A stretch of 64,000 nt of DNA from contig NZ_JAIQXE010000001.1 in NCBI RefSeq assembly GCF_020076305.1, positions 1,178,001 to 1,242,000 of the forward strand, written 5' to 3'. Positions within the stretch are counted from its first letter, which is position 1. Every line of letters begins with the position of its first letter. Position numbers and translations under genes: made by a program. Origin of the DNA: Flavihumibacter profundi (GTDB lineage Bacteria; Bacteroidota; Bacteroidia; Chitinophagales; Chitinophagaceae). Below are positions 25,230 through 34,556 of this stretch, piece by piece. The notes under the pieces were generated by a model. The model made no database searches. It was not told where the DNA came from and saw only the letters and a program-made list of their open reading frames with translations.

Positions 25230-26276
25230 ATGCGAAATCTGCTGAAATCAGGTATTTTCTCCCTTCTGATTGTGCAATCAACATTAAGCTTTGCGCAAGC
25301 CAAACCAAACAAATTTGCTGAAATACCTGCTATAACAGCCGGACTTCAAAAATACCAGAAAGAGCTGGGGAATGATTTCGTTGTAATCATACAGAAAGAT
25401 GGCAAGGAAGTATATAAACATGAGTTTGGCGAATTGAAAGCCACTTCGCAGGAAGCCATCGGTGCAGCCAGCCAGTGGTTAACAGCTGCCCTCGTAATGA
25501 GCTTTGTTGATGAAGGGAAATTACAACTCGATGATAAGCTGGGAGATTATTTACCGATCTATGGAAGTTATAGCAAAGGGTATATAACTATACGCCAGTG
25601 TTTATCCCACACCACAACTATTGAAACGGATATGCCTGTTTTCAGGACGGCCCTGAAAAAGAAAAAATTCGACACATTGGAAGATGAGGTAAAAAGTTAT
25701 GCCAAAGACCGAAATATGAAAGGTAAACAAGGCACTCAATTCTACTATGGCAACCTGGGGCCCAATATTGCAGGACAGGTTTTGGAAGTAATCAGCAAGA
25801 AAGATTTCGACCGCATTTTTCGCGACCGGATCGGTAAGGCTCTTGGACTACGCCGCACTTCATTCATGAGTGATGACGTATATGCCGAGAGTCCGTCTGC
25901 CGGAGCGAAATCCTGCGCAGACGACTATATCAAATTCCTGAGTATGCTACTGAATAAGGGAATGTATAATGGCAAGCAGGTATTGAGTGAAAAAGCGGTC
26001 AATGAAATTATGAAAATTCAAACCGGCAACGCAAAAATCGTGTATACTTCGCCGATTTCACAAGGCAATGCTTATGGCTTAGGCTGCTGGTTGCAGGAAA
26101 AAGATGAACAGGGAAATGGCACCCTTGTAAATTGTCCCGGGATCAGCGGATCCTGGCCCTGGATACACCGTGGCAAGGGATATGCAGCCATCATTTTTAC
26201 AAAAGGAGAAATGCCCGACCAACAGCGGGTGATCTTTGAGGAAATCCGCACATTGATCGAGCAGTCTATTCAATAA
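25230..26276 (+). CDS. Secreted beta-lactamase-fold protein lacking catalytic Ser and Lys
   Basis: This 348-residue protein has a signal peptide (to about residue 23) and the overall pattern of class C beta-lactamase/serine hydrolases: WLTAALVMSFVDEGKLQLDD, LGDYLPIYGSYSKGYITIRQ and a YxN motif at 173-175 (YGN). The first motif, normally S-x-S-K-W, reads AASQW at residues 79-83. Both the nucleophile (Ser to Ala79) and the general base (Lys to Gln82) are therefore missing. The C-terminal CPGISGSWPWI stretch corresponds to the KTG region. It probably binds a ligand rather than hydrolysing it. It converges on the DUF3857 gene with a 3-bp gap. Confidence 0.85.
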   Translation: MRNLLKSGIFSLLIVQSTLSFAQAKPNKFAEIPAITAGLQKYQKELGNDFVVIIQKDGKEVYKHEFGELKATSQEAIGAASQWLTAALVMSFVDEGKLQLDDKLGDYLPIYGSYSKGYITIRQCLSHTTTIETDMPVFRTALKKKKFDTLEDEVKSYAKDRNMKGKQGTQFYYGNLGPNIAGQVLEVISKKDFDRIFRDRIGKALGLRRTSFMSDDVYAESPSAGAKSCADDYIKFLSMLLNKGMYNGKQVLSEKAVNEIMKIQTGNAKIVYTSPISQGNAYGLGCWLQEKDEQGNGTLVNCPGISGSWPWIHRGKGYAAIIFTKGEMPDQQRVIFEEIRTLIEQSIQ

Positions 26277-26279
26277 TAT

Positions 26280-28190
26280 TTATTCTATTTTCACCAGTAC
26301 AGCTTTTGCCCTGTCGGCTTTAAAAACCTGTTCATAAAAATTGAGTAAATTATTATAATCAGCCGCCGCGAACTTCCCCTTGTTTAATGCCAGTGACCTG
26401 GAAAAATAAAGTTTGTCACCCTGAACTGAACAACTTGATTTATACTGTCCGAAAGGTGTTTGTATATCTAAAGGTTTAGGCAGGGACTCCGTAATATATC
26501 CTTCAGGAATTGTCAAAACAACCGAGTCTTTTTCAACCTTTTCTTCAGATAATTCAACAGGATAAAGCCGGGCAGTATCGGCAACGAGCCGCGTATCCCA
26601 ACGGTTAAGTATATTCGGCATTATGAAAAGCCGTTTACCTGTTACCTGTGCATAATTAGGGGCACTGATAATTAAATTTTCGGTGATAGAAGGAACCCTG
26701 CCGACTGTTTCCTGGTAATCAAAATTGACTACATCATAATGAGGGATGTCAAGATTTTTTTTCAGGTAAATAAGTTGTTCTTCCCTAGACTGTGCATGGA
26801 TGCGCATTTGCAATTGATCACTGCATTGTGCCTGGTAAAAATTCTTCGCCTTAAGATTAAGGGTTCCGGCTCCATCAACAGTTCCGGATAACTCACAGTT
26901 TTGGATATTCTGGCGTTTATCGTAGGTAGGCGTTGAAACTAGTTTACCTCCTTCTTCAGTTATTAAAAGTGCGTGCCGGTTGCCGGTAAAACTTCCCATA
27001 TAGCCAGGGGGTGTAGTCTGGCTGGTACATTCCAGCCAAATTGTATCATTCACCAGTGGCACAGCACAAATGGCATGATTAAAATTTGAAGCAGGGAAAT
27101 CAACAGGGATGTCCCTTTGATAAGCACCACCATTTATCAATACGTAATACGCCTTAATACCGGCAACCTTTAGTAAGGCAACCATATAATTTGATAAGGC
27201 TTTACAGTCACCATAGCCCTTTGATGCTACATAACTAGCCGGAAATGGCCTCCAGCCACCTATGCCCAGCGATATACTGATATAATGTGTGTTTTGCTGT
27301 AAAAAAGCATACAACCGGTTTACCTTTTCTTCATCGGTTTTTGCCCCGGCAACAATTTGATTTACCCTTTCTATGATAGGTTCGGGCAATTCTCCAAGAC
27401 CCTCGTTCAGTTTACTGATAAATCGACCAAAGTCCTGCCAGGTGCGCATTGAACCTTTAAAATCATCCAGCTTGAAATCTGACGCACCAAAACTTATATA
27501 AGGGGCAAGTTCGTGTAAAGGCGGCGCTGCAAATTCTTTGGCAATTGCAGTTTGCGCATTAATTTCCCAAACCATAGTCTTTGCCTTTCCGTTAATAGTT
27601 ACAACAGGTGGTTTAGGAAGGTTATATGCCCTGGTCCTGATTTCATAATCAGGATCTGCAACAAGGGTAAAACTGCTTTTTTCAACTGATATACTCCTGC
27701 CAGGTAATGGCGACCAATCGGGCAGGAACATTGTTTCATCATTGGTTACCTCTGCATCGTATTCAACAGTATAAGGAAATTCCTTATGGTTGAAATTATG
27801 GTACTTAATTCTTCTGTCCATCACCATACTTACCTGGGATGCCATTGGCTCATCCTGGATTTCACTTTTCTTAAGGCTCCTTATTTTATTCCCCAGCGCA
27901 TCATATAAATTGCCGTCAATATGGTCAATAGACCGCATTTTGGAATAGTAGTCCTGCCAATAGGCAAACTGCTCACCAGCTTCATTTAAAATAGTAATCA
28001 CATAATGATCACGTACCGTAACCTTATTCAACGAACGGATCTCAACAACCTGCTCTTCCTTCCTGATAACAGCATTTGCATGAGTCAACATTGACTTAGG
28101 GATAGCAGAAACGGGATATTCTCCAGCCTTCAGATATCCGGGAAGGATGAATAAAATAAAGATAACAAGAACAGATTTTAATTGCCGCAT
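26280..28190 (-). CDS. DUF3857/transglutaminase-like protein, active-site residues intact
   Basis: This 636-residue secreted protein has a signal peptide (to about residue 22), a DUF3857 beta-sandwich (about 45-210), and a transglutaminase-like papain fold at about 280-395. Within the fold, Cys329 lies in KGYGDCKALSNYM, His372 in NFNHAICAV and Glu387 in IWLECTSQ (Glu where Asp is usual). A C-terminal beta region with DUF3858-like character follows. Such proteins are common in Bacteroidota and are thought to act on peptides or proteins in the periplasm, but the reaction is unknown. Its start overlaps the stop of the upstream paralogue by one base, so the two are a translationally coupled pair. 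Confidence 0.88.
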   Translation of the reverse strand: MRQLKSVLVIFILFILPGYLKAGEYPVSAIPKSMLTHANAVIRKEEQVVEIRSLNKVTVRDHYVITILNEAGEQFAYWQDYYSKMRSIDHIDGNLYDALGNKIRSLKKSEIQDEPMASQVSMVMDRRIKYHNFNHKEFPYTVEYDAEVTNDETMFLPDWSPLPGRSISVEKSSFTLVADPDYEIRTRAYNLPKPPVVTINGKAKTMVWEINAQTAIAKEFAAPPLHELAPYISFGASDFKLDDFKGSMRTWQDFGRFISKLNEGLGELPEPIIERVNQIVAGAKTDEEKVNRLYAFLQQNTHYISISLGIGGWRPFPASYVASKGYGDCKALSNYMVALLKVAGIKAYYVLINGGAYQRDIPVDFPASNFNHAICAVPLVNDTIWLECTSQTTPPGYMGSFTGNRHALLITEEGGKLVSTPTYDKRQNIQNCELSGTVDGAGTLNLKAKNFYQAQCSDQLQMRIHAQSREEQLIYLKKNLDIPHYDVVNFDYQETVGRVPSITENLIISAPNYAQVTGKRLFIMPNILNRWDTRLVADTARLYPVELSEEKVEKDSVVLTIPEGYITESLPKPLDIQTPFGQYKSSCSVQGDKLYFSRSLALNKGKFAAADYNNLLNFYEQVFKADRAKAVLVKIE

Positions 28191-30214
28191 CAGTTAGATT
28201 TTTTCTTTAGTACAATTTGTTCCGCCTGCTTTTTTACAACATAGCCGAAAAAATCACGTAACCCTCCATAGTCTTCAGCAGGAAAATTCGCTTTTGCTAA
28301 TATGAGCCTTGTACGTAATTGAAGTGTTCCTTCATTAACAGACACAATATATTCAAATGAACCTTCGTCACCATTAAATTTAACCCGGGTAGATTTTGGT
28401 AACTCATCTACAAGGTAACCTTCAGGCAATTGCATATTTAATATGTAAGTATCGTCAATACAATAGGGGATTTCAACAGGATACCTCCGGATGGCAGATT
28501 CAAACGGGTTATCCTTATACATCTGAACAAGCATCGGGTTAAAGTAAATAATATCCTCGTCAGTTTCCTTTAAGGCAATATCATAGAATATCTTAATTGG
28601 GTCATTCAATTTTTTAAGGGAATCAATACCTGTGTTGCTGATCACATAATCACTGCCATAGTTCGTTTGTATTTTTTCGAATAATGCAGCTTTCCCTTTT
28701 TCGCGAATAAATTCCCGTTTATCCAGCGATTCGAAATAGCCGGGACTTAAAGTTACTTTCCCCTTCAATTGATTCTTTTCAGCAACTACTATCGCCATAC
28801 TAATACTTTTTTCCATTACAGAATCTGCAGACAGCATAATAGGAATTGCATCATCTGTTAGTACCCTGGCATGACCATTATAACATTCAGTTGAAAGCCG
28901 GCCAAATGCAAGATCAGGAATAGTGGCATCCAACAAATAATCCTGTGATCCGATAACGGCATTACAAATAACATAGTTAAACCGGTCCACTATAGGATAA
29001 ACCGGATTTGTTATACCATGGCCCCTGGTGGATAAAATAACCGGATAGCATTCTATTTTTTCATGTTTCAGCATTGCTATTAATAATAAATTCATGTCTG
29101 CAACATTCCCACTCTTTGTTTTCAACATGCTCTTTAATCCGGTTGAAAGATATTTTCCACTATGCTGTTTACAAGTGAAATTATCCCTGACATAATTAAA
29201 TATCTTAACAGCCTTTGCCAATGGGGATGATTCCCCACGAACCACCGGTTCAATCACATCATCAAGCCAATTATTTTCCCGGTTCAGCAACGAACCAAAA
29301 TCCTCTGATTTCATAAAATCAGTGGTCACTTTTGGCCAGGATTCCATAACCATTTCAACTGGTTGTTGCGGATATTTAATGGATGAGAGCTGAAATTCAA
29401 TCTTACTGCGGTGATTCTCAATAGTAGTGGTAAAATTTTCTTCTTTTATTGATGGAACATCCTTCATTACCCATCTTCTCTGGGTTACAAAACCATCCAG
29501 GGAAAACGTTTTATCAAGGCTGGATTCTGCAGACCTGTTATTACGAATCATAAATGTCCGGGCATTCTGCGATGATTTCACAATGTGGAAAGGCTGATAG
29601 CCCTGGGTAAGGAAAACATAATCATAATACTCGGGAATTTCAACCTCATAATCACTCCATAAGCAGGGATAATCATGCTGAAATTCCCAGGGCCTGAAAT
29701 CAAAAATAAAATCTGAGCTAATGATATAACTGATTTCAAAAATAGAGCCTGCTTTTAGAGCAGGTAAAGAAAATTTCTTTTGCTGAAAAGCATCACTTTG
29801 CTTTTCCGTAAAAACCTGGTTATTTTCAAGTTTGGTCTCCACGATTTTACCGGCTTCCAGGTTATAGGTAACTGCCTTTAGTGAGAGCAATTCTTCCCTT
29901 GAAGTACTGGTCTTTGATCCATAAAGCGGAATCTCAAATTTACCGGCATCTACGCCATTTATATCAACGATTTTCATCCGTAATTTGCGTTGGAACTCAT
30001 AGCCGAAACCACCCTTATTATTTGGGGTTATTACCGAACTTCCAACATCCCCTATAATAATAGCATGTGCGCCACTATCAAATGCAGGAACCGGTATACT
30101 AAAATCTGCCAGATTGACTTTACCAAATTTATAAGCGGGTTTATCTTGTGCTGATACAGAAAGGAGATTAACCATCAGGCACGTAAAAATGAGCATCGAA
30201 GTGCGGATTGGCAT
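28190..30214 (-). CDS. DUF3857/transglutaminase-like protein, active site degenerate
   Basis: This 674-residue secreted paralogue of the next gene has a signal peptide to about residue 22, DUF3857 (about 70-250) and a transglutaminase-like fold (about 330-435). The catalytic positions are changed: the GDC motif reads GNV (residues 369-371, so Cys becomes Val371), and the N-H pair reads N-Y (Tyr414). Asp429 remains in LLDATIPD. It should be unable to do thiol chemistry and may bind the same substrate as a partner or regulator. It is the first gene of the two-gene operon. The gap to queG is 68 bp, with divergent promoters. Confidence 0.85.
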   Translation of the reverse strand: MPIRTSMLIFTCLMVNLLSVSAQDKPAYKFGKVNLADFSIPVPAFDSGAHAIIIGDVGSSVITPNNKGGFGYEFQRKLRMKIVDINGVDAGKFEIPLYGSKTSTSREELLSLKAVTYNLEAGKIVETKLENNQVFTEKQSDAFQQKKFSLPALKAGSIFEISYIISSDFIFDFRPWEFQHDYPCLWSDYEVEIPEYYDYVFLTQGYQPFHIVKSSQNARTFMIRNNRSAESSLDKTFSLDGFVTQRRWVMKDVPSIKEENFTTTIENHRSKIEFQLSSIKYPQQPVEMVMESWPKVTTDFMKSEDFGSLLNRENNWLDDVIEPVVRGESSPLAKAVKIFNYVRDNFTCKQHSGKYLSTGLKSMLKTKSGNVADMNLLLIAMLKHEKIECYPVILSTRGHGITNPVYPIVDRFNYVICNAVIGSQDYLLDATIPDLAFGRLSTECYNGHARVLTDDAIPIMLSADSVMEKSISMAIVVAEKNQLKGKVTLSPGYFESLDKREFIREKGKAALFEKIQTNYGSDYVISNTGIDSLKKLNDPIKIFYDIALKETDEDIIYFNPMLVQMYKDNPFESAIRRYPVEIPYCIDDTYILNMQLPEGYLVDELPKSTRVKFNGDEGSFEYIVSVNEGTLQLRTRLILAKANFPAEDYGGLRDFFGYVVKKQAEQIVLKKKSN

Positions 30215-30282
30215 ATAGTTTAAGGTTTAATTCCGGCAAAATAACAGAAATTTGTTAAATATCATAACGTATCTTAACGGAT

Positions 30283-31239
30283 ATGGTTACACTAAGCCAA
30301 AAAATAAAGCAAATAAGTTCAGACCTGGGGTTCGCATATTGTGGCATTTCACCCTCGAAAAAACTTGATGAGGATGCAAGGCGTCTTGAATCCTGGCTAA
30401 ACAAAGGCTATCATGGAACCATGGAATACATGGGGAATCATTTTGATCTCCGGATTGACCCTTCGAAACTTGTTCCGGGTGCAAAGTCGGTCATTACATT
30501 ACTCATAAATTATTTTCCGGAAAAGGAACAACCCCCATCAATCCCAAGAATTTCAAAATATGCTTATGGCAATGATTACCATGAAATAATCAGGGGGAAA
30601 CTAAAAGAGCTTTTATTCAGGACAAGGGAAATTGCCGGGAATGTTAATGGGCGTGGGTTTGTCGATTCGGCTCCTGTTTTGGAAAGGGCCTGGGCCAGGG
30701 AAAGCGGACTTGGCTGGGTTGGGAAAAATGGAAACCTGATAACAAAAAAGACGGGGTCCTACTTTTTTATTGCAACATTAATTACGGACCTGGTTCTTGA
30801 CTATGATGATGCATTCGCCCGCGACTATTGCGGAACTTGCAGGAAATGTATAGAAGCCTGTCCGACTGATGCAATATTGGAAAATAAAACCATTAATGGC
30901 AGCCAGTGTATATCCTATTTCACAATAGAACTGAAGGATCAATTCATCCCGGATGATCTGAAAGGCAGGTACAAGGACTGGATTTTTGGTTGTGATATCT
31001 GCCAGGACGTATGTCCATGGAACAGGTTTTCAACTCCCACAAGAGAGCCTGGGTTTGCTCCTTTACCTGAAATATTTGATATGACTGTGGCTGATTGGGA
31101 ATCACTAGGCGAAGAAAAATTCTCATCCATATACAGGCATTCCCCTTTAAAAAGAGCGAAATACAAAGGAATTTTGCGCAACCTTCATTTTGTCAGTCCC
31201 CTCCCAGTTGAAAAAACCGGAAAAAATGAGCAGAAATAA
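30283..31239 (+). CDS. queG: Epoxyqueuosine reductase QueG
   Basis: This cobalamin- and iron-sulfur-dependent enzyme reduces epoxyqueuosine to queuosine in the anticodon of tRNAs, the last step of the pathway. The 318-residue length is typical. The N-terminal QueG domain includes GVARES-like VLERAWARESGLGWVGKNG (about 131-149). Two 4Fe-4S clusters follow: CGTCRKCIEACPTDAI (about 186-201) and CDICQDVCPWN (about 238-248). No cobalamin gene is adjacent. It is a single-gene unit, convergent with the following minus-strand gene by 12 bp. Confidence 0.97.
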   Translation: MVTLSQKIKQISSDLGFAYCGISPSKKLDEDARRLESWLNKGYHGTMEYMGNHFDLRIDPSKLVPGAKSVITLLINYFPEKEQPPSIPRISKYAYGNDYHEIIRGKLKELLFRTREIAGNVNGRGFVDSAPVLERAWARESGLGWVGKNGNLITKKTGSYFFIATLITDLVLDYDDAFARDYCGTCRKCIEACPTDAILENKTINGSQCISYFTIELKDQFIPDDLKGRYKDWIFGCDICQDVCPWNRFSTPTREPGFAPLPEIFDMTVADWESLGEEKFSSIYRHSPLKRAKYKGILRNLHFVSPLPVEKTGKNEQK

Positions 31240-31251
31240 AATTTTCCCGGT

Positions 31252-32547
31252 TTACTTATTCAGTAATAGCCTGGTAGCAAAACCAAAAAGCATTAAATGT
31301 TTATCAGAATTGGTTTTATCGAGATTATTCAATTGGTATTGGGCAAAAGGGCCGGCAGCGATTGCAATTTTGGGTGTTCTGTAAACTTTGTAAGTGATTG
31401 AACTAAATACACCTGACTGCCACTTGCAAAAAACTGAATTATCACTGTAGTAAACTCCGGCATTACTATTATATTGAAGTGCATTTGTGCTGACCAAATA
31501 GCCAAAACTTACACCACCAAGCCAATTCCAGCGGTCCTTTGAACCCATAGCAAAGCTGACTTCAACCGGCGCCTGGATTAAATGATACTGGTTATTATAT
31601 GCCGTAACAGAATTGCCTGAAGCGGTAAATATTGAGGATGCAGAAACCCTGTCCTGGCTGCTATTATAAATTGGTATTGCCGCACTAGCGGGCTCACCTA
31701 CCTGGATTTGATTAGAGAAGTAAGCATATTGAAGACCGGCACCAACACTGATTTTCTTCCCTACAAAACGATTAACCTGAATACCTAACTGGTATGCCGG
31801 ACCTGGCTTTACACTAGGTTCAGGAACTGATAAAGCAGCTGCCGTAGCCTGATTGTTCAATAAGTTTAGGAACTCGTTAGTTGCAACCTGATTTTCCTGT
31901 ATTGTGGATTGGTATAAAGGACTAATGCCAACTAAAGCATGAATAACACCCTGCCATTTCAATTGTGGATTCGATTTTGTATCCGGCTTTTTCGTAAATG
32001 CAGGAGTTAAACTTCCCGAACTTTTTTTTGGCCCTGCAATAACAGGCTGATTCAATGCAGGCAAATTAAGATTGACCAATGACACCCCTGGTTCTATATC
32101 AGCGATTTCGATAATGCCTATTGCTTTGGCCGTTTTATTGCTTAGGTGTGGACGCATTTTGTTCTCAACAATATTTGGTGCTTTTTTGGCAATAGTCAAA
32201 TTAGGATTCATTGTAGATTTATCTTCAATATTTTGTTGATTTATGTGATCAGCAGGTAAGCCCGAAGGACCTGCAATATCGCCTGTTACAGCAGTTTTTG
32301 AAATTATCTGTTCTTTATGAATATCCTGACCCGAAAGCATGGATGGCCTTTGTTTCATGAGGATTATAGCGCTGAAAATTACCAATCCGGATAAAAGAGC
32401 AGCTGTGCTGAATATCCAGGCTGCTATTCTTCTCTTCCTGCGTTCCTGCAATTGTTTCTCCACCTTACCCCAGATTTCGGGTGAAGGCTCAAGACGCAAT
32501 TGCTGCGCTTTTTCCTGCAGGACTTTATCAAAATCATGACCTGGCAT
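31252..32547 (-). CDS. Single-pass membrane protein with C-terminal outer-membrane-barrel-like domain, partner of a sigma factor
   Basis: This 431-residue protein starts with a cytosolic stretch (FDKVLQEKAQQLRLEPSPEI, then WGKVEKQLQE), followed by a basic segment and one membrane helix at about 40-62. A long low-complexity linker (about 65-190) follows. The last 200 residues have alternating polar/hydrophobic strands with GVSFGYLVSTNALQYN and IAAGPFAQYQLNNL, resembling outer-membrane beta-barrel domains. It overlaps the upstream sigma factor gene by 14 bp, and this pairing recurs in Bacteroidota. An anti-sigma role for the N-terminal part is likely but inferred. How an inner-membrane helix and a barrel-like domain combine is unclear. 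Confidence 0.7.
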   Translation of the reverse strand: MPGHDFDKVLQEKAQQLRLEPSPEIWGKVEKQLQERRKRRIAAWIFSTAALLSGLVIFSAIILMKQRPSMLSGQDIHKEQIISKTAVTGDIAGPSGLPADHINQQNIEDKSTMNPNLTIAKKAPNIVENKMRPHLSNKTAKAIGIIEIADIEPGVSLVNLNLPALNQPVIAGPKKSSGSLTPAFTKKPDTKSNPQLKWQGVIHALVGISPLYQSTIQENQVATNEFLNLLNNQATAAALSVPEPSVKPGPAYQLGIQVNRFVGKKISVGAGLQYAYFSNQIQVGEPASAAIPIYNSSQDRVSASSIFTASGNSVTAYNNQYHLIQAPVEVSFAMGSKDRWNWLGGVSFGYLVSTNALQYNSNAGVYYSDNSVFCKWQSGVFSSITYKVYRTPKIAIAAGPFAQYQLNNLDKTNSDKHLMLFGFATRLLLNK

Positions 32548-33106
32548 AATGAGCTAATTTTATTGATTCATTTTCTTTTTGTAACCACGTGATCAGCAGG
32601 TTGCGGGCACGGGCATACTGGGAACGGGATGTGCCCTCATGGATACCCAGGATGGCACTAATTTCAACATGAGTATATCCCTCAATGGCATGCAGGTTGA
32701 ATATTGTCTGGTAACCGGGAGGCAACTGCCTTACCATATCTACCAATTCTTTTGTATTGAGGGTAATTTCCGGATTTTCCGGAGATACAGGGTGCAGAAA
32801 AACCTGTTGCTCCGCATTAAAAGAAAGATCATATTGATACGGACTATTCTTCTTCAGGTAATTGATGGCCGTGGTAACCATAATCCTCCTGATCCAGGCC
32901 CCAAGGTCCCCTTCTCCCCGGAACTGACCAAGGTAGTTAAAGACCTTAATAAACCCTTCCTGCAATACATCTTCAGCATCCGCCACTGATTTTGTATACC
33001 GGTAACATACCCCCAACATTTGGGCAGCAAAATGCGTATACAGCGCTTTTTGTGCTGATGGCTTCCCTCTTAGGCATTCTTTCACCACCTGGTGTTGATT
33101 GGTCAT
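32534..33106 (-). CDS. RNA polymerase sigma-70 family (ECF-like) factor
   Basis: This 190-residue protein has region 2 (KSVADAEDVLQEGFIKVFNY, then GDLGAWIRRIMVTTAINYLKK) at about 40-100 and region 4 with LPPGYQTIFNLHAIEGYTHV and the helix-turn-helix ISAILGIHEGTSRSQYARAR near the C-terminus. It resembles the other sigma factor at 17.4 kb only at family level. The 3' end overlaps the following membrane protein gene by 14 bp. No exact TAnnTTTG box is seen in the 125-bp gap to bioA, so its own promoter may be of a different type. Confidence 0.92.
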   Translation of the reverse strand: MTNQHQVVKECLRGKPSAQKALYTHFAAQMLGVCYRYTKSVADAEDVLQEGFIKVFNYLGQFRGEGDLGAWIRRIMVTTAINYLKKNSPYQYDLSFNAEQQVFLHPVSPENPEITLNTKELVDMVRQLPPGYQTIFNLHAIEGYTHVEISAILGIHEGTSRSQYARARNLLITWLQKENESIKLAHYARS

Positions 33107-33231
33107 ATATCTAAGTGGCTGACAAGATAGTGTTCACATTCGTTGCATATGTGTTAAATCAAAGTTGCGGATTATTTGGGATGGTGATTTTTTGCTTCTT
33201 CAAAACATCCATTTTGCAGTATTTTCGACCT

Positions 33232-34509
33232 ATGAACTGGCTCGAACAGGATAAAAATTATATCTGGCATCCGTTTACCCCACAAAAATCGGCCCCCGAT
33301 CCGGTTTTTATTGAAAAAGGGAAAGGATCCTGGTTATACGATGACAAGGGTAACCGTTACCTTGATGCTATAAGCAGTTGGTGGGTAAACCTGCATGGAC
33401 ATGCGCACCCTTATATCGCTGAAAAATTATACCAGCAGGCCCTTAAACTCGAACATATTATTTTCGCAGGCTTTACGCACCAGCCTGCGATCGAGCTTGC
33501 TGGAAGATTGTTACCGCTGTTACCGGGCAACTTTTCAAGAATATTTTATTCTGATAATGGATCAACAGCAACTGAGGTGGCTTTAAAAATGGCCATTCAA
33601 TTCTGGTGGAACAACGGTAAAGCAGAACGAAAAAAAATCCTGGCATTTAAGAATTCCTACCACGGCGATACTTTTGGCGCGATGTCGGTAAGTGACAGGA
33701 GCGTTTTCACTCTTGCCTTTCATGATTTGTTATTTGATGTAATTTTTATAGACGTCCCGTTGGTTGAAAACATAGAAAAACTTCAATCAATTATACAAAA
33801 GGAAGGAAAAAATATAGCAGCTTTTATTTACGAGCCCCTGGTACAGGGGGCAGGTGGCATGAAAATGTATGATGCAGCTTTATTGGAAGAGATATTGATC
33901 CTGGCGAAAAAACAGGAAATCATTTGTATCGCCGATGAAGTTATGACAGGTTTTGGCAGAACCGGGAAACTTTTTGCTTCAGATCACCTGGCACAAAAAC
34001 CCGACATAATATGTTTGTCAAAAGGGTTAACCGGAGGAACGATGGCTCTTGGTGTAACAGCTTGTACCGCTAAGATTTATTCAGCATACCTGGATGATGA
34101 CAAAAAAAAGACCTTTTTCCACGGGCATTCATTTACTGCAAATCCATTGGCCTGCACTGCAGCGTTAGCCAGTCTTGACCTGCTTGAGAAAGACGCCCTG
34201 AGTGGAATAAACCGATTGTGTTATTGGAATGGGGAATTCAGCAAAAAGCTCAGGGACAAGTTCCCAGACCCTTTTTTAAAAGTTCAAAATATCAGGCAAA
34301 CCGGTACAATATTAGCCTTTGAAATCAACCGTGGTGAAAATGTATACCTTAATCAGGTTGGCGCAGAAATTACCAGAATAGCTATGGAAGAAGAAGTTTA
34401 CCTGCGCCCATTAGGAAATACTGTTTATTTTATGCCGCCAATTTGCTTAACTGAAGAGGAATACTTTAAACTGGCAGATGTTACTGAAAGCATATTAAAC
34501 AAGTTATAA
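33232..34509 (+). CDS. bioA: Adenosylmethionine-8-amino-7-oxononanoate aminotransferase
   Basis: This PLP enzyme uses SAM as amino donor to make 7,8-diaminopelargonic acid in biotin synthesis. With the start at 33232 it has 425 residues, typical for BioA. Hallmarks are NYIWHPFTPQKSAPDP at the N-terminus, the SSWWVNLHGHAHP segment, DNGSTATEVALKMA, the PLP-pocket motif ADEVMTGFGRTGKLFA and the Schiff-base Lys264 in LSKGLTGG. An in-frame start further upstream (33115) adds a hydrophobic extension not found in BioA and is rejected. No other biotin gene is adjacent. A hairpin overlaps the stop codon. Confidence 0.96.
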   Translation: MNWLEQDKNYIWHPFTPQKSAPDPVFIEKGKGSWLYDDKGNRYLDAISSWWVNLHGHAHPYIAEKLYQQALKLEHIIFAGFTHQPAIELAGRLLPLLPGNFSRIFYSDNGSTATEVALKMAIQFWWNNGKAERKKILAFKNSYHGDTFGAMSVSDRSVFTLAFHDLLFDVIFIDVPLVENIEKLQSIIQKEGKNIAAFIYEPLVQGAGGMKMYDAALLEEILILAKKQEIICIADEVMTGFGRTGKLFASDHLAQKPDIICLSKGLTGGTMALGVTACTAKIYSAYLDDDKKKTFFHGHSFTANPLACTAALASLDLLEKDALSGINRLCYWNGEFSKKLRDKFPDPFLKVQNIRQTGTILAFEINRGENVYLNQVGAEITRIAMEEEVYLRPLGNTVYFMPPICLTEEEYFKLADVTESILNKL

Positions 34510-34532
34510 AAAAAGCTGCCTTTAGGGCAGCT
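34508..34532 (-). terminator. Terminator for the DUF2911 gene, between bioA and DUF2911
   Basis: AGCTGCC (34514-34520) pairs with GGCAGCT (34526-34532) around a 5-nt loop. On the minus strand it is followed by seven T. It overlaps the bioA stop codon. On the plus strand the T-run is short, so it acts mainly for the DUF2911 transcript. Confidence 0.75.
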
Positions 34533-34556
34533 CTTTACAAAATGATGTAGTTCATA

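Noticed and set aside
20136-31239. Queuosine gene cluster (queD and queG)
   Set aside because: The two genes are on opposite strands and 10 kb apart with unrelated genes between, so they are not a cluster.
33115-33231. N-terminal extension of bioA from an upstream start
   Set aside because: It adds a hydrophobic stretch not seen in BioA. The ATG at 33232 begins at the conserved NYIWHPF segment.
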